Assembly: GCF_029962605.1 (NCBI RefSeq)
Contig: NZ_CP124750.1
Location: forward strand, 3,782,001 to 3,846,000
Source of the DNA: Serratia sarumanii
Lineage (GTDB): Bacteria > Pseudomonadota > Gammaproteobacteria > Enterobacterales > Enterobacteriaceae
DNA: 64,000 nucleotides
Direction: 5' to 3'
Shown: in pieces, positions 9,654-20,119 of the stretch
Layout: the number at the start of each line of letters is the position of its first letter
How positions within the stretch are numbered: the stretch's first letter is position 1
Translations under genes and position numbers: made by a program
Notes under the pieces: model-generated
The model's input: only the letters and a program-made list of their open reading frames with translations
What the model was told of the DNA's origin: nothing
The model's database searches: none

Positions 9654-10404
9654 TAGCTAAGAACTGCTGGTACTGTTTGGATTGTGGAAAACTTCGCGCT
9701 AGCTGCTTGCCATAGCGTTGAACGCTATCCTGACGGCCGGCTAACGCGGCGAAACGAATCTGTAACCATAAGCTGCTGGCGCTGGCCGGCAGAACATGCT
9801 GATAAACATCCAATAAAAGTTGCGACTGGGCGCGCTTCCCTTCTCCAAATTGCTTTTCGGCCTCCGCCAACAGCGGAGTGCCTTTGTCCGGATCGACTTT
9901 CAGCGCGCGGCTCAACAGCGTGCGCGCCTCATCGTTTTGTCCGGCCTTGAGAAAACAGTAACCTGCGTTTTCCAGGCTGTCGGCGACCTGGCCATAATCG
10001 GGCGCCAGCGCCGCTGCGCTAAACTGCTGTTGCGCCGGTACATACTGCCCTAAACTGCAAAGAAACGCACCGTAATTATTCAATACGGTGCCATTGCCCG
10101 GCGCAAGTTTGAGCGCTTGCCGATAACGCTGTTCGGCCGCGGCATTTTCACCGATCCGCTGCTCATAGAGCGCCATGCCCAACTGCGTGCGGTAATCCTG
10201 CGGGGCCGCGTCCAGCGCCTTTTCCAGGTTCTGGCGCGCGGCGTCCATGTCGCCTTGCTGCAGGTACTCCAGGCCCAGCTGCAACCGCGTTTGGCCCGCC
10301 TCAGAGACTTGTGCTTCCTTTTCCGGCGCTGAACCGGAACACCCGGCCAACAACCCGGCCGCCAGCCACACACCCCACAGTTTCAGCTTCATGCCCGCAT
10401 TCAT
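9643..10404 (-). CDS. pilW: PilW-like TPR lipoprotein (type IV pilus biogenesis/stability)
   Basis: A 253-aa lipoprotein. The signal peptide ends in the lipobox LLAGC (Cys near residue 22). About five tetratricopeptide repeats follow, for example [20 protein letters not shown] and [20 protein letters not shown]. In Pseudomonas and Neisseria the orthologue (PilF/PilW) helps secretin assembly of type IV pili. Here the gene sits between rlmN and rodZ, the usual place in Serratia and Yersinia, whereas E. coli K-12 lacks it. No other pilus gene is nearby, so the pilus role is uncertain. The start could be MNAG (used here) or the ATG four codons later. Confidence 0.85.
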   Translation of the reverse strand: MNAGMKLKLWGVWLAAGLLAGCSGSAPEKEAQVSEAGQTRLQLGLEYLQQGDMDAARQNLEKALDAAPQDYRTQLGMALYEQRIGENAAAEQRYRQALKLAPGNGTVLNNYGAFLCSLGQYVPAQQQFSAAALAPDYGQVADSLENAGYCFLKAGQNDEARTLLSRALKVDPDKGTPLLAEAEKQFGEGKRAQSQLLLDVYQHVLPASASSLWLQIRFAALAGRQDSVQRYGKQLARSFPQSKQYQQFLANEY

Positions 10405-10490
10405 TTCCTTATCGGCCGTCAGCTAACGCCCGCCAGCGACACGCTTTCGCATAACAGGCTGTTAGATAACAAAAAATGGTGCTATAGGAT

Positions 10491-11687
10491 TCAGACCGCC
10501 CGTACGTTGATAGGTTCCCCGGCCATTTTCTTCTTCAGGGTACGCTTGGTACGGTCGATCACTTCACCCGCCAGTTGCCCGCAGGCGGCGTCGATATCGT
10601 CACCACGGGTTTTACGAACAATAGTCGTAAAGCCGTATTCCATCAACACCTTGGAGAAACGATCCACCCGGCTGTTGGAGCTGCGGCCGTAAGGGGCGCC
10701 CGGGAACGGGTTCCATGGGATCAGGTTGATCTTGCACGGCGTGTCTTTCAGCACTTCCGCCAGCTGATGCGCATCGTCGGTGCTGTCGTTGATATGATCC
10801 AGCATCACGTACTCGACGGTCACGCGGCCCTGGTTGGCGTTGGATTTCTCCAAATAGCGACGCACCGCGGACAGGAAGGTCTCGATGTTGTACTTGCGGT
10901 TGATCGGCACGATCTCATCGCGGATGGTGTCGTTCGGCGCGTGCAGCGAGATCGCCAGCGCCACGTCGATCATGTCGCCCAGCTTGTCCAGCGCCGGCAC
11001 CACGCCGGAGGTAGACAGGGTCACGCGGCGTTTGGACAGGCCAAAGCCGAAGTCGTCCAGCATGATTTCCATCGCCGGCACCACGTTGTTCAGGTTGAGC
11101 AGCGGCTCGCCCATCCCCATCATTACCACGTTGGTGATCGGGCGTTGGCCGGTCACCTTCAGCGCGCCGATGATTTTCGCCGCGCGCCACACCTGGCCGA
11201 TGATTTCCGACACGCGCAGGTTGCGGTTGAAGCCCTGCTGCGCCGTCGAACAGAATTTGCACTCCAGCGCGCAGCCTACCTGCGAGGAGACGCACAGCGT
11301 CGCGCGGTCGGCTTCCGGGATATACACGGTTTCGACCTGCTGATCGCCGACTTTAATCGCCCACTTGATGGTGCCGTCGGCCGAGCGCTGTTCCTCCGCC
11401 ACTTCCGGCGCGCGGATTTCCGCCACGCGTTGCAGCTTGCCGCGCAGGACTTTGTTGATGTCGGTCATCTGCTCGAAATCGTCGCAGCAGTAGTGGTAAA
11501 TCCACTTCATCACCTGATCGGCGCGGAACGGTTTCTCGCCCATTTCGGCGAAGAACTCGCGCATTTGCTGGCGGTTCAGGTCCAGCAGGTTGATTTTGGC
11601 CGCAGCCGGTTGCTCCACGTTAACGGAGGGGGTAGTCAGCGAATTATTTTCAGACACGGTGTGCTCGGACGTGATGGGTTCTAACAT
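10491..11687 (-). CDS. rlmN: Dual-specificity 23S rRNA/tRNA adenine-C2 methyltransferase RlmN
   Basis: Radical-SAM enzyme that methylates C2 of A2503 in 23S rRNA and A37 of certain tRNAs. The radical-SAM cluster motif CALECKFC (CX3CX2C) is at about residues 139-146. The SAM-binding GMGEPLLN lies near 190, and a conserved Cys in [11 protein letters not shown] near 370 fits the methyl-carrying Cys. At 398 aa it is longer than E. coli RlmN (384) because of a variable N-terminus before [19 protein letters not shown] ten codons further in (VSENNS) is a possible alternative start. It is followed by pilW after about 86 bases. Confidence 0.97.
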   Translation of the reverse strand: MLEPITSEHTVSENNSLTTPSVNVEQPAAAKINLLDLNRQQMREFFAEMGEKPFRADQVMKWIYHYCCDDFEQMTDINKVLRGKLQRVAEIRAPEVAEEQRSADGTIKWAIKVGDQQVETVYIPEADRATLCVSSQVGCALECKFCSTAQQGFNRNLRVSEIIGQVWRAAKIIGALKVTGQRPITNVVMMGMGEPLLNLNNVVPAMEIMLDDFGFGLSKRRVTLSTSGVVPALDKLGDMIDVALAISLHAPNDTIRDEIVPINRKYNIETFLSAVRRYLEKSNANQGRVTVEYVMLDHINDSTDDAHQLAEVLKDTPCKINLIPWNPFPGAPYGRSSNSRVDRFSKVLMEYGFTTIVRKTRGDDIDAACGQLAGEVIDRTKRTLKKKMAGEPINVRAV

Positions 11688-11779
11688 AATGATCTCTGGC
11701 CTCGTTATTACACGTTATGGCGCTAAAGAATGGACAGTAAGTTGTGCATTTCAGCCCGCATGATTCGGGTGGCGGCACT

Positions 11780-11816
11780 AAAAACACGCCCCTGACAAGT
11801 CGTCTTATCAGGGGCG
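11780..11816 (-). terminator. Rho-independent terminator downstream of ndk
   Basis: On the minus strand CGCCCCTGATAAG pairs with CTTGTCAGGGGCG around a 4-base loop, followed by TGTTTTTAG. It ends the ndk transcript before the rlmN promoter region. Confidence 0.85.
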
Positions 11817-11850
11817 CGGCATTGTACAAATTTTAGTAGCGGGTGGCTAC

Positions 11851-11898
11851 GGCTGAAAGGCATTCAGGGCATTTTTATTGTTTCAGCCGGTGAATGCC
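11851..11898 (-). repeat. Interleaved inverted repeats (pseudoknot-like) after ndk
   Basis: Two perfect 8-bp inverted repeats are interleaved: GGCTGAAA (11851-11858) with TTTCAGCC (11881-11888), and GGCATTCA (11859-11866) with TGAATGCC (11891-11898). The A-B-A'-B' order could form an H-type pseudoknot or two alternative hairpins in the ndk 3' untranslated region, upstream of the main terminator. Confidence 0.6.
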
Positions 11899-11919
11899 TG
11901 GCTATCAGCAACGGCACGA

Positions 11920-12345
11920 TTAACGTGCGCAGATTTCGCTTTCGTTGAAGAAGTAAGCGATTTCGCGCTGTGCGGATTCAACGGAATCGGAACCGTGAAC
12001 GGCGTTAGCGGTGAAGCTGTCCGCGTAGTCGGCACGCAGGGTACCAGCCAGCGCGTTGTCCGGGTTGGTTGCGCCCATGATGTCGCGGTTGCGCTGCACG
12101 GCGTTTTCAGATTCCAGAACCTGCACCATGATTGGGCCGGAGGTCATGAACTCAACCAGACCGTCGAAGAATGGGCGGCCTTTGTGCTCAGCGTAGAAGC
12201 CTTCAGCTTGCTCGCGAGTCAGACGCAGCATTTTAGCGGCGATGATTTTGAAACCGGCGCGCTCGAAACGAGCGTAGATAGCGCCGATGTCGTTGTTGGC
12301 TACAGCGTTTGGTTTAACGATGGAAAAGGTACGTTCTACGGTCAT
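11920..12345 (-). CDS. ndk: Nucleoside diphosphate kinase
   Basis: Transfers the gamma phosphate of ATP to other nucleoside diphosphates through a phosphohistidine intermediate. The active-site His is in NAVHGSDS (about residue 117), and the nucleotide-binding [11 protein letters not shown] and GATNPDNA segments are present. At 141 aa the length is close to E. coli Ndk (143). The gene stands alone between sseB and rlmN, with its own 3' structures (interleaved repeats, then a strong terminator). Confidence 0.98.
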   Translation of the reverse strand: MTVERTFSIVKPNAVANNDIGAIYARFERAGFKIIAAKMLRLTREQAEGFYAEHKGRPFFDGLVEFMTSGPIMVQVLESENAVQRNRDIMGATNPDNALAGTLRADYADSFTANAVHGSDSVESAQREIAYFFNESEICAR

Positions 12346-12507
12346 GATGGCCTCTGTATGACTTCCAAAACAGGCCGGTCTGCAATGTTGCCGGCCTTCT
12401 CAAGTGGCGCAGATTATATGTGCGCCGTTAACGCTTGCCTACGGGAAAATCAACATTTCATTAAAAAAATATGATCTTCATGATTCATATTTGATCACGC
12501 GGCGGCG

Positions 12508-13338
12508 CTACTGGGTCTTGTCGGTAGACGGGATCAAATTGCGCAGCCAGCTGCCCCAGCGGCGCTGATAAAACGGCTGCGTATGGGAGATAAGATAGTG
12601 GCTGATGCCGCGCTCGTTCTCCGACACCAGGCAGAAATCCACCGGTTCGTCGTTCGGCGCCGTTTCGCTGGCGACGCTGCCGGCCTCGTTGATCAACGCC
12701 TCGATCTCCGCCGGCTCGGCGTCCACTTCCAGCCCGATCAGCAGATTCGGCTTCTCGTCCGCCGCCTGATCGTGCATCAGCGCCAGAAACGCGCGGCGCA
12801 CCGGCTTGCGCTGGCTGAACAGCGTGGTCAACGCATCCACCATCGCCGACGGGTACTCTTCGGGCTGCCCCAGCAGGATTTGGGTCTCTTTATCGACGTA
12901 ATGCTCCACCGGTTTGACGACGCCGCCGGTCGCCAGCAGCATCGCCACCTCTTCCGGGTAGAACTCCTTGCCGTACTCCGCCTTCGGATTGAGGAACAGA
13001 TCCGCGCCCTGGGTGATTTCGAACAGCACCCGCGCCGGCATGGCGATGAACGGCTGTTCGTCCTCAACGGCTTTCTGCAGCGCTTCCAGCGAGGTGAAGA
13101 ACGGAATGATGCTGCCGCCGTCCTGCTTCTCCCAATGCTGGATATTGACCGGCGTATCCGCGTTCAGCGCGATGTCGCCGTCCTGCTGCACCTGCTCGCT
13201 GTCGCCGAGGATCAGCACCGTGGCGTCGAGCAGTTCACGGAAGAACGCCGGGCGGTGGGCCGGCTCCGTCACCGCCAGCTTCAGCAGGCGTTCAAGTTCG
13301 TTTTCGCTCGGGGCGGCATCGTGATGATGGGCACTCAT
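12508..13338 (-). CDS. sseB: Enhanced serine sensitivity protein SseB
   Basis: A 276-aa soluble protein with an N-terminal SseB domain (AVTEPAHRPAFFRELLDATVL) and a C-terminal SseB_C domain (about residues 165-270) ending in the QPFYQRRWGSWLRNLI stretch typical of the family. In E. coli, changes in sseB dosage alter serine sensitivity, and the biochemical role is unknown. It is unrelated to the Salmonella translocon protein of the same name. It is slightly longer than the E. coli protein (258 aa). The gene follows pepB, and a palindrome (GGCCCAGCATGCTGGGCC, 13365-13382) lies in the gap. Confidence 0.93.
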   Translation of the reverse strand: MSAHHHDAAPSENELERLLKLAVTEPAHRPAFFRELLDATVLILGDSEQVQQDGDIALNADTPVNIQHWEKQDGGSIIPFFTSLEALQKAVEDEQPFIAMPARVLFEITQGADLFLNPKAEYGKEFYPEEVAMLLATGGVVKPVEHYVDKETQILLGQPEEYPSAMVDALTTLFSQRKPVRRAFLALMHDQAADEKPNLLIGLEVDAEPAEIEALINEAGSVASETAPNDEPVDFCLVSENERGISHYLISHTQPFYQRRWGSWLRNLIPSTDKTQ

Positions 13339-13364
13339 GGCAAACTCCAGGGATCAAATAGCGA

Positions 13365-13382
13365 GGCCCAGCATGCTGGGCC
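13365..13382. repeat. Perfect 18-bp palindrome between pepB and sseB
   Basis: GGCCCAGCATGCTGGGCC reads the same on both strands. No T tract follows on the minus strand, so it is not a standard terminator. It may act as an mRNA stabiliser or a weak attenuator between the two genes. Confidence 0.5.
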
Positions 13383-13427
13383 CCGAAGATAATGCGCATT
13401 CTAGCGCCCGACGCGGCGGGCGTTCAA

Positions 13428-14723
13428 TTATTTGGCTTTGCTCAGCAGCAGGTTGGCCAGGGTACGCACGCCCAAACCGGTCGCGCCGGCCGACCACTGA
13501 TCCACCGCGCCTTTGCGGTAGGTGGCGGAACAGTCGATGTGCAGCCAGCCTTGCTGGTAATTCTTGACGAAGTGCGACAGGAAGGCCGCCGCGGTGCTGG
13601 CGCCGGCGGTGTAGGCCGGGCCGGCCACGTTGTTCAGCTCGGCGAAGTTGGACGGCAGCTGGCTGCGGTGGAACTCGGCCAGCGGCAGACGCCAGAACGG
13701 CTCTTGCTCGGCGGTGGCGCTGTTCAGCAGCTCCTGCGCCAGCGCGTCGTCGAAGCTGAACAGCGCATGGTAGTCGTTGCCGACCGCGGTTTTGGCGGCG
13801 CCGGTCAGGGTGGCGCAGTCGATAATCAGCTGCGGGTTCTGCTCAGAAGCGTCGATCAGGCCGTCGGCCAGCACCAGGCGCCCTTCCGCATCGGTGTTCA
13901 TCACCTCAACGGTTTTGCCGTTGCGGTAGCGAATGATGTCGCCCAGTTTGAAAGCGTTGCCGCTGACCATGTTGTCGGCGCAGCACAGGTACAGCTTCAC
14001 ACGCTGCTTCAGGCCGCGCGCCGCCGCCAGCGCCAGGGCGCCGGTGATGGTGGCCGCACCGCCCATGTCAGCCTTCATCGAGTCCATAAAGGCGCTCTGT
14101 TTCAGGCTATAACCGCCGGTATCGAAGGTGATGCCCTTGCCGACCAGGCAGGCGAACACCGGTGCGTCCGGATTACCGGTCGGGTTGAAGTCGAGCGCCA
14201 GCAGCACCGGTGGGCGCTCGGAGCCGCGGCCGACGGTGTGGATGCCGGCATAGTTCTGCTCGCGCAGATCTTCGCCCTTGGTGATGCGGTAGCTGACGGC
14301 ATCGCAGCCGACGTCGCACATCAGATCGACGGCGCGGGTCGCCAGTTGCTCCGGCCCCAGCTCTTCCGCCGGCATGTTGATGGTGTCACGCACCCAGTCA
14401 ACGATCTTCAGGCGCTTATCCAGCTCCTGACGTGCGGCTTCCGGCAGCTCGGCCCATTCGACGTTGCGCTGCCCTTTCGGCCCGCGGTAGCCCTGCCAAA
14501 ACGCCCAGCTGTTTTCCAAGTCCCAACCGTCGCCGGCCAGCTTGACGTTTTTGATGCCCTGACCGTCAATTTTGCGGCCCGCGCGCTGGATCGCGCCCAG
14601 CTTGTCGGTGCCGGTCAGGTGAATGGTCATCCCTTCGCCGTTGGTGCTGAGCAGCGCTTTTTCGCCCCAACGGGCGTCGGCAGGTTGTTGCGACAGCGTG
14701 ACCTGCATGAATTCTGTTGTCAT
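13428..14723 (-). CDS. pepB: Aminopeptidase B (PepB, leucyl aminopeptidase family M17)
   Basis: Mn-dependent cytosolic aminopeptidase that removes N-terminal residues from peptides. The M17 signature [14 protein letters not shown] is at about residues 270-283, and metal ligands lie in [14 protein letters not shown] and DSMKADMGG upstream of it. At 431 aa it matches E. coli PepB (427 aa) and lacks the larger N-terminal domain of PepA. It lies downstream of iscX as in E. coli, but here an ERIC repeat with an extra insert and a hairpin terminator separate it from the isc operon, so independent transcription is likely. Confidence 0.97.
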   Translation of the reverse strand: MTTEFMQVTLSQQPADARWGEKALLSTNGEGMTIHLTGTDKLGAIQRAGRKIDGQGIKNVKLAGDGWDLENSWAFWQGYRGPKGQRNVEWAELPEAARQELDKRLKIVDWVRDTINMPAEELGPEQLATRAVDLMCDVGCDAVSYRITKGEDLREQNYAGIHTVGRGSERPPVLLALDFNPTGNPDAPVFACLVGKGITFDTGGYSLKQSAFMDSMKADMGGAATITGALALAAARGLKQRVKLYLCCADNMVSGNAFKLGDIIRYRNGKTVEVMNTDAEGRLVLADGLIDASEQNPQLIIDCATLTGAAKTAVGNDYHALFSFDDALAQELLNSATAEQEPFWRLPLAEFHRSQLPSNFAELNNVAGPAYTAGASTAAAFLSHFVKNYQQGWLHIDCSATYRKGAVDQWSAGATGLGVRTLANLLLSKAK

Positions 14724-14774
14724 AGCCTTCTTACTCCGGATGTTCCCTTTATTATTTCATTAGGGCTTTATTGC

Positions 14775-14976
14775 ATACCCTATGGATTTCAAATTGCAGC
14801 TAGGCGCCCAGCGATCTCATCCCCAGGAGCTTACTCAGGTAAGTGACTGGGGTAAGACAAATCTGCCGGGAGCAGATTTGAACGCTGCTCGCAGCGGCCC
14901 CTTGGGGCGTGGCCCACGGATGGGCCACGTAACTACGTGCAGGTAACAACGCTGCGGTTTGAAAGACGACGGGTAT
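14775..14976. repeat. ERIC element interrupted by a hairpin-rich insert
   Basis: The ERIC core is plain: CCCCAGGAGCTTAC at 14821-14834, then GTAAGTGACTGGGG at 14839-14852, with terminal ATACCC and GGGTAT (14775 and 14971). By comparison with the copies at 32873 and 41079, roughly 80 bases (about 14857-14936) are extra. These bases form a chain of perfect inverted repeats described in the findings. This repeat fills most of the 300-base gap between pepB and iscX. Confidence 0.9.
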
Positions 14977-14982
14977 GTCGGA

Positions 14983-15016
14983 TACAAAATAAACGGGCCG
15001 CCCATGGCAGCCCGTT
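14983..15016 (-). terminator. Terminator of the isc operon
   Basis: On the minus strand AACGGGC ... GCCCGTT forms the stem around an 11-base loop, followed by TATTTTGT. It lies 8 bases after the iscX stop codon. Confidence 0.75.
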
Positions 15017-15023
15017 ACGCTAT

Positions 15024-15224
15024 TTACTCCGCTTCATCTAACCAGACCAGCAGGATCGCTTCCAGTATTTTTTCGTTGGAAGCCTGCGGATCGTCGTCGA
15101 ACTCTTCCAGATCGCAGATCCACTGATGCATGTCGGTAAAACGCACGGTTTTCGGATCGGTGTCCGGGTATTGGTCGTACAGGGCTTCGCCGATTTCTCG
15201 GCTGTCGGTCCACTTCAGTCCCAT
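15024..15224 (-). CDS. iscX: Fe-S cluster assembly protein IscX
   Basis: Small acidic 66-aa protein, last gene of the isc operon. IscX binds IscS and iron and modulates the rate of cluster assembly. The sequence [21 protein letters not shown], the conserved [14 protein letters not shown] stretch and the acidic tail fit the family exactly in length (E. coli 66 aa). It follows fdx by 32 bases and is followed by a terminator. Confidence 0.97.
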   Translation of the reverse strand: MGLKWTDSREIGEALYDQYPDTDPKTVRFTDMHQWICDLEEFDDDPQASNEKILEAILLVWLDEAE

Positions 15225-15256
15225 TATGATCTCCGGGTTGGCGCTGCGGCTAACAA

Positions 15257-15592
15257 TTAATGCTCACGCGCGTGGTTGACGGTGTAGCGCGGCATTTCGA
15301 CCACCAGATCTTCGTCGGCGACCAGCGCCTGGCAGCTCAGGCGGCTTTCCGGCTCCAGCCCCCAGGCCTTGTCCAGCATGTCGTCTTCCAGCTCGCTGCT
15401 CTCTTCCAGCGAATCGAAGCCTTCACGCACGATGCAGTGGCAGGTGGTGCAGGCGCAGGATTTCTCGCAGGCGTGCTCGATTTCAATGCCGTTGCGCAGC
15501 GCAACGTTGAGGATCGACTCCCCTTTTTCAGCTTCCAGAACCGCCCCTTCCGGGCAAAGATCTTGATGGGGCAGGAAAACAATTTTAGGCAT
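15257..15592 (-). CDS. fdx: ISC-type [2Fe-2S] ferredoxin
   Basis: A 111-aa adrenodoxin-type ferredoxin that donates electrons to IscS/IscU during cluster assembly. Cluster ligands are seen in the [10 protein letters not shown] motif (about residues 42-51) and a further Cys in RLSCQAL (about 87). Same length as E. coli Fdx. It begins 2 bases after the hscA stop codon, so it is translated from the same mRNA. Confidence 0.97.
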   Translation of the reverse strand: MPKIVFLPHQDLCPEGAVLEAEKGESILNVALRNGIEIEHACEKSCACTTCHCIVREGFDSLEESSELEDDMLDKAWGLEPESRLSCQALVADEDLVVEMPRYTVNHAREH

Positions 15593-15594
15593 GG

Positions 15595-17445
15595 TTAAAC
15601 CTCATCCACAGAATGGCCAGCCAGCGCGCGGCGAATGGAAGCGTCCATGCGGCGCGCGGCAAAATCTTGCGTTTGTGCATCTAATGTTTTGATGGCGTCT
15701 TCGATAGCGGCGGGATCTTCACCCTGCACCGCCTGCTGCAACGCCTGGGTCGCGGCGGCGATCGCCTGGCTTTCCGCCTCGCTCAGCAGCGCGGCGTCGC
15801 TGGCCAGCGCGCCCTGCAGGCTTTCCAGCACCCGCGCGGCTTCCACGCGTTGCTCCGCCAGCTTGCGCGCGCCCACGTCGCTTTGCGCGTTGGCCATCGA
15901 ATCCTTGATCATGCCGGCGATTTCGCTGTCCGACAGGCCGTAAGACGGTTTCACCTGGATCGAAGCTTCGACGCCGGTGGATTTCTCCATCGCGGTGACG
16001 CTAAGCAGACCGTCGGCATCCACCTGGAAGGTGACGCGAATGTGCGCGCCCCCGGCAGGCAGCGGCGGCAGGCCGCGCAGCGTGAAACGCGCCAGCGAAC
16101 GGCAGTCCTGCACCAGCTCGCGCTCGCCCTGCAGCACGTGGATCATCATCGCGCTCTGGCCGTCTTTAAAGGTGGTGAATTCCTGCGCGCGCGCCACCGG
16201 AATGGTGGTGTTGCGCGGGATCACTTTCTCCACCAGACCGCCCATGGTTTCGAGGCCCAGCGACAGCGGGATCACGTCCAGCAGCAGCATGTCGCTGTCC
16301 GGCTTGTTGCCCACCAGAATGTCGGCCTGGATCGCGGCGCCGATGGCGACCACTTTATCCGGATCGATCGACGTCAGCGGCGTGCGGCCGAAGAAGGCGC
16401 CCACCTGCTCACGCACCAGCGGCACGCGGGTGGAACCGCCGACCATCACCGCTTCCAGCACCTCGTCGGCGGCGACGCCGGCGTCTTTCAGCGCGCGGCG
16501 GCAGGCCATCAGCGTGCGTTTCACCAGCGGGGCGATCAGCGCTTCGAACTGGGCGCGGGTCACCTCGCCCTGCCAGCCGGCCACCTCGACGCGCACGCTG
16601 TCGGCATCGCTCAACGCGATTTTAGCGGCGATGGCGGCGTCCAGCAGCTGGCGCTGCACGCCGTGGTCGCTGCGATCGGCCACGCCGGCCTGCTCGCGCA
16701 GCCAGTCGGCCAGCAGGTGATCGAAGTCGTCGCCGCCCAGCGCGGAATCGCCGCCCGTGGCCAGCACTTCGAACACGCCGCGGCTGAGGCGCAGAATGGA
16801 GATATCAAAGGTGCCGCCGCCCAGATCGTAAACCGCGATCACCCCTTCCTGGCCGGAGTCCAGCCCGTAGGCGATCGCCGCCGCGGTCGGTTCGTTCAGC
16901 AGGCGCAGGACATGCAGGCCGGCCAGACGCGCCGCGTCTTTGGTGCCCTGGCGCTGCGCGTCGTCGAAGTAGGCGGGAACGGTGATCACCACGCCATCCA
17001 GCTCCCCTTCCAGCGCCGCTTGCGCGCGCGCGGACAGGGCCCGCAGGATATCGGCGGAGACGCCGACCGGGTTAACCGGGCCGCCGGCGGTGACGATCAG
17101 CGGCAGGCCGTTGTCGCTGGCCTGGAATTGATACGGCAGGTTCGGGTAACGTTGCTGCACGTCCGCCAACGAGCGGCCCATCATGCGCTTGATGGAGCTG
17201 ACGGTATTGGCCGGATCCTGCGCCGCCTGTTGGCGCGCCTCCCAGCCGACGCGCTGCGCATCCGCCTGATAATGCACCACCGAAGGCAGCAAATGGCGGC
17301 CCTGTTCGTCGGCCAGCGTTTCCGCTTGCCCGCTGCGCACCGTGGCGACCAGCGAGTTGGTGGTGCCTAAGTCGATGCCGGCGGCCAGACGTCGCTGGTG
17401 CGGCGCGGCGCTGAGGCCAGGCTCACTAATTTGTAATAAGGCCAT
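15595..17445 (-). CDS. hscA: Hsp70-type Fe-S cluster chaperone HscA
   Basis: Specialised DnaK homologue that, with HscB, drives cluster transfer from IscU. The N-terminal ATPase shows [12 protein letters not shown] (about residues 24-35), [13 protein letters not shown] and [13 protein letters not shown]. The substrate domain and helical lid occupy the last 230 residues. At 616 aa it equals the E. coli protein in length. It lies between hscB (32 bases upstream) and fdx in the isc operon. Confidence 0.98.
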   Translation of the reverse strand: MALLQISEPGLSAAPHQRRLAAGIDLGTTNSLVATVRSGQAETLADEQGRHLLPSVVHYQADAQRVGWEARQQAAQDPANTVSSIKRMMGRSLADVQQRYPNLPYQFQASDNGLPLIVTAGGPVNPVGVSADILRALSARAQAALEGELDGVVITVPAYFDDAQRQGTKDAARLAGLHVLRLLNEPTAAAIAYGLDSGQEGVIAVYDLGGGTFDISILRLSRGVFEVLATGGDSALGGDDFDHLLADWLREQAGVADRSDHGVQRQLLDAAIAAKIALSDADSVRVEVAGWQGEVTRAQFEALIAPLVKRTLMACRRALKDAGVAADEVLEAVMVGGSTRVPLVREQVGAFFGRTPLTSIDPDKVVAIGAAIQADILVGNKPDSDMLLLDVIPLSLGLETMGGLVEKVIPRNTTIPVARAQEFTTFKDGQSAMMIHVLQGERELVQDCRSLARFTLRGLPPLPAGGAHIRVTFQVDADGLLSVTAMEKSTGVEASIQVKPSYGLSDSEIAGMIKDSMANAQSDVGARKLAEQRVEAARVLESLQGALASDAALLSEAESQAIAAATQALQQAVQGEDPAAIEDAIKTLDAQTQDFAARRMDASIRRALAGHSVDEV

Positions 17446-17477
17446 GTTGAAGCTTCCACAATCAGAATCAGAAGGTG

Positions 17478-17999
17478 TTACTCAAAACCCAGCAGTTTTT
17501 CTTCGAGTTGTTCAACCTGTTGCTGGAGTTTGTCCAAAAAGCGCAGCTTGCGCACGGTGTCGGCGGCGTCCGCCCACAGCTCGCCGTCCAGCTGCTGCAG
17601 CATCAGCGCGCTGCGCTGTTTGATGGAGACAGCCAGCCGCGCGCCGAAATCGGCCAGCAGGCTTTCCGCCTCCGGCTTGCGCTCAATGGCGTCGAGCTCT
17701 TCGCGCAGCTCCAGCTGTTCCATCAGGAACGCGGTGTCGCGCATCGTATGCTGTTCGTTGCCCAGCTCGAAGCCGTGCAAAGATAGCATATACTCCGCGC
17801 GTTTTAACGGGTGCTTCAGCGACTGGTAGGCTTCGTTGATGGTCGCCGCCTGCTGCAACGCCATCAGGCGTTCGCGCTCCGGCTGGTTGGCGAAACGATC
17901 GGGGTGAAATTGGCGCTGCAGATCCTGGAAGCGGGACGCAAGCAGGCTGCCGTCCACGGTGTAGCGAACTGGCAGCCCGAATAAAGTAAAGTAATCCAT
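17478..17999 (-). CDS. hscB: J-domain co-chaperone HscB
   Basis: A 173-aa DnaJ-type co-chaperone that brings IscU to HscA and stimulates its ATPase. The N-terminal J domain contains the invariant HPD (FHPDRF, about residues 32-34). A C-terminal three-helix domain binds IscU. Length matches the E. coli protein (171 aa). It lies 62 bases after iscA and before hscA. Confidence 0.97.
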   Translation of the reverse strand: MDYFTLFGLPVRYTVDGSLLASRFQDLQRQFHPDRFANQPERERLMALQQAATINEAYQSLKHPLKRAEYMLSLHGFELGNEQHTMRDTAFLMEQLELREELDAIERKPEAESLLADFGARLAVSIKQRSALMLQQLDGELWADAADTVRKLRFLDKLQQQVEQLEEKLLGFE

Positions 18000-18061
18000 A
18001 GCGTGCTCTGGGCGTTAGCGGATGAAGTTCCCCCGCCGAAACGGGGGAGCACGATGGACTG

Positions 18062-18385
18062 TCAGACGTTGAAACTCTCGCCGCAGCCGCATTCGCTTGA
18101 GACGTTCGGGTTGTTGAACTTGAAGCCTTCGTTCAGGCCTTCCTTAACGAAATCAAGCTCGGTGCCGTCAAGGTAAACCAGGCTCTTGCCGTCGATGATC
18201 ACCTTGATGCCTTTGTCTTCAAACACGATGTCGTCATCGTTGGCTTCGTCAACAAATTCCAGCACGTAGGCCATTCCGGAGCAGCCGGAAGTTCGCACTC
18301 CCAGACGCAGGCCGAGACCCTTGCCGCGGTTCGTCAAAAACGCCTGAACACGCTGCGCAGCGCTGTCGCTCATGGTAATAGACAT
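18062..18385 (-). CDS. iscA: A-type Fe-S carrier IscA
   Basis: A 107-aa A-type scaffold or iron donor. The three ligand cysteines are Cys35 in TSGCSG and the C-terminal CGC of ECGCGES. I place the start at the ATG of [10 protein letters not shown], which gives the family length and has GAGGT as ribosome-binding site just upstream. The frame is open six codons further (MKCEVV), but that longer start is unlikely. Part of iscRSUA. Confidence 0.97.
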   Translation of the reverse strand: MSITMSDSAAQRVQAFLTNRGKGLGLRLGVRTSGCSGMAYVLEFVDEANDDDIVFEDKGIKVIIDGKSLVYLDGTELDFVKEGLNEGFKFNNPNVSSECGCGESFNV

Positions 18386-18439
18386 CACAACCTCACACTT
18401 CAAATCAAAGCCCGGCGTGGCCGGGCCGACTCAGACAAA

Positions 18440-18826
18440 TTACTCGGCGCTATGCTTGCTCTTATAGTCGGCAATCGCTGCTTTGATGGCGTCTTCAGCC
18501 AGGATCGAGCAGTGAATTTTGACCGGCGGCAATTCCAGCTCTTCGGCGATCTGGGTGTTTTTGATCGCTTCAGCCTGATCGAGCGACTTGCCCTTCATCC
18601 ATTCGGTCACCAGCGAGCTGGAGGCGATGGCGGAACCGCAGCCGTAAGTTTTAAAGCGCGCGTCTTCGATGATGCCTTCATCGTTAACCTTGATTTGCAG
18701 CTTCATGACGTCGCCGCAAGCCGGTGCCCCTACCATGCCGCTACCGACGGTAGGATCTTCGTTGTCAAAGGAACCCACGTTGCGCGGGTTTTCATAATGA
18801 TCGATTACTTTTTCGCTGTAAGCCAT
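18440..18826 (-). CDS. iscU: Fe-S scaffold protein IscU
   Basis: A 128-aa scaffold on which [2Fe-2S] and [4Fe-4S] clusters are built with sulfur from IscS. The conserved cysteines are in GAPACGDVMK, TYGCGSAIASSS and KIHCSILAEDA, and the HscA recognition motif LPPVK is present. Start and length equal those of the E. coli protein. It lies 24 bases after iscS. Confidence 0.98.
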   Translation of the reverse strand: MAYSEKVIDHYENPRNVGSFDNEDPTVGSGMVGAPACGDVMKLQIKVNDEGIIEDARFKTYGCGSAIASSSLVTEWMKGKSLDQAEAIKNTQIAEELELPPVKIHCSILAEDAIKAAIADYKSKHSAE

Positions 18827-18850
18827 GACCTTGCTCCTGAAACCTGAGAA

Positions 18851-20065
18851 TTAATGATGCGCCCATTCGATGCTGTTGATGTCCACGCCCTGCTTGAACA
18901 TCTCCCACAGTGGAGACAGATCGCGCAGACGGCCGATGGATTTACGCACCAGTTGAATGGTGTAGTCGATCTCTTCTTCCGTGGTGAAACGCCCCAGGGA
19001 GAAACGGATCGAGCTGTGCGCCAATTCATCGCTCATGCCCAGCGCGCGCAGCACGTAGGACGGCTCGAGGCTGGCGGAGGTACAGGCTGAACCGGAAGAA
19101 ACGGCCAGGTCTTTCAGCGCCATGATCAGCGATTCGCCTTCAACGTAGTTGAAGCTGACGTTCAGGATGTTCGGTGCGCCGTGCTCCAGATCGCCGTTCA
19201 GATACACTTCTTCCATATCTTTCACGCCGTTCCACAGACGATCGCGCAGGGTGCGCAGACGCGCCATCTCTTCGGTCATCTCTTCTTTGGCGATGCGGTA
19301 AGCTTCGCCCATGCCGACGATCTGGTGGACAGGCAGGGTGCCGGAACGCATGCCGCGCTCGTGACCGCCGCCGTGTACCTGCGCTTCGATGCGGATGCGC
19401 GGCTTGCGGCGCACGTACAGCGCGCCGATGCCTTTCGGGCCATAGATTTTGTGGCCGGAGAACGACATCAGATCGACTTTCAGCTTGCTCAGATCGATAG
19501 GCAGTTTGCCCACGCTCTGGGTGGCGTCAACGTGGTAGATGATACCGCGCGCGCGGCACATTTCGCCGATCGCTTCGATGTCCTGCACCACGCCGATTTC
19601 GTTATTGACGTGCATGATGGAGACCAGAATGGTGTCATCGCGCAGCGCCGCTTCGAGATCCTGCAGGCTGATGATGCCGTTGCTCTGCGGCGCCAGATAG
19701 GTCACTTCGAACCCTTCGCGCTCCAGCTGACGGCAGGTGTCCAGCACGGCTTTGTGTTCGGTTTTGCTGGTGATGATGTGCTTGCCTTTTTTCTGGTAGA
19801 AATTGGCAGCGCCTTTGATCGCCAGGTTGTCGGATTCGGTCGCCCCGGAGGTGAAGACGATTTCGCGCGGGTCGGCGCCCACCAGTTCGGCGATTTGGTT
19901 ACGGGCGATGTCTACCGCCTCTTCCGCCTGCCAACCGAAACGGTGGGAACGGGAAGCCGGGTTGCCGAAAGTGCCGTCCAGGGTCAAAAACTGCATCATC
20001 TTCTCAGCAACGCGCGGGTCAACCGGCGTCGTTGCTGAGTAATCCAGATAAATCGGTAATTTCAT
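18851..20065 (-). CDS. iscS: Cysteine desulfurase IscS
   Basis: PLP enzyme that takes sulfur from cysteine and delivers it to IscU, ThiI, TusA and others. The PLP lysine is in [18 protein letters not shown] (about residue 206) and the persulfide Cys in [12 protein letters not shown] (about 328). At 404 aa it matches E. coli IscS. The gene follows iscR by 54 bases and is the first enzyme gene of the operon. Confidence 0.98.
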   Translation of the reverse strand: MKLPIYLDYSATTPVDPRVAEKMMQFLTLDGTFGNPASRSHRFGWQAEEAVDIARNQIAELVGADPREIVFTSGATESDNLAIKGAANFYQKKGKHIITSKTEHKAVLDTCRQLEREGFEVTYLAPQSNGIISLQDLEAALRDDTILVSIMHVNNEIGVVQDIEAIGEMCRARGIIYHVDATQSVGKLPIDLSKLKVDLMSFSGHKIYGPKGIGALYVRRKPRIRIEAQVHGGGHERGMRSGTLPVHQIVGMGEAYRIAKEEMTEEMARLRTLRDRLWNGVKDMEEVYLNGDLEHGAPNILNVSFNYVEGESLIMALKDLAVSSGSACTSASLEPSYVLRALGMSDELAHSSIRFSLGRFTTEEEIDYTIQLVRKSIGRLRDLSPLWEMFKQGVDINSIEWAHH

Positions 20066-20119
20066 TGCTCTTGTGCTCCGTACATCACTTCCAAAAACTA
20101 AAATAATTTCGCCAGCTGC

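Noticed and set aside
14775..14976. Repeated hairpins considered as a CRISPR or tRNA-like cluster
   Set aside because: The inverted repeats differ from each other, there are no equal spacers, and the surrounding ERIC core explains the locus.
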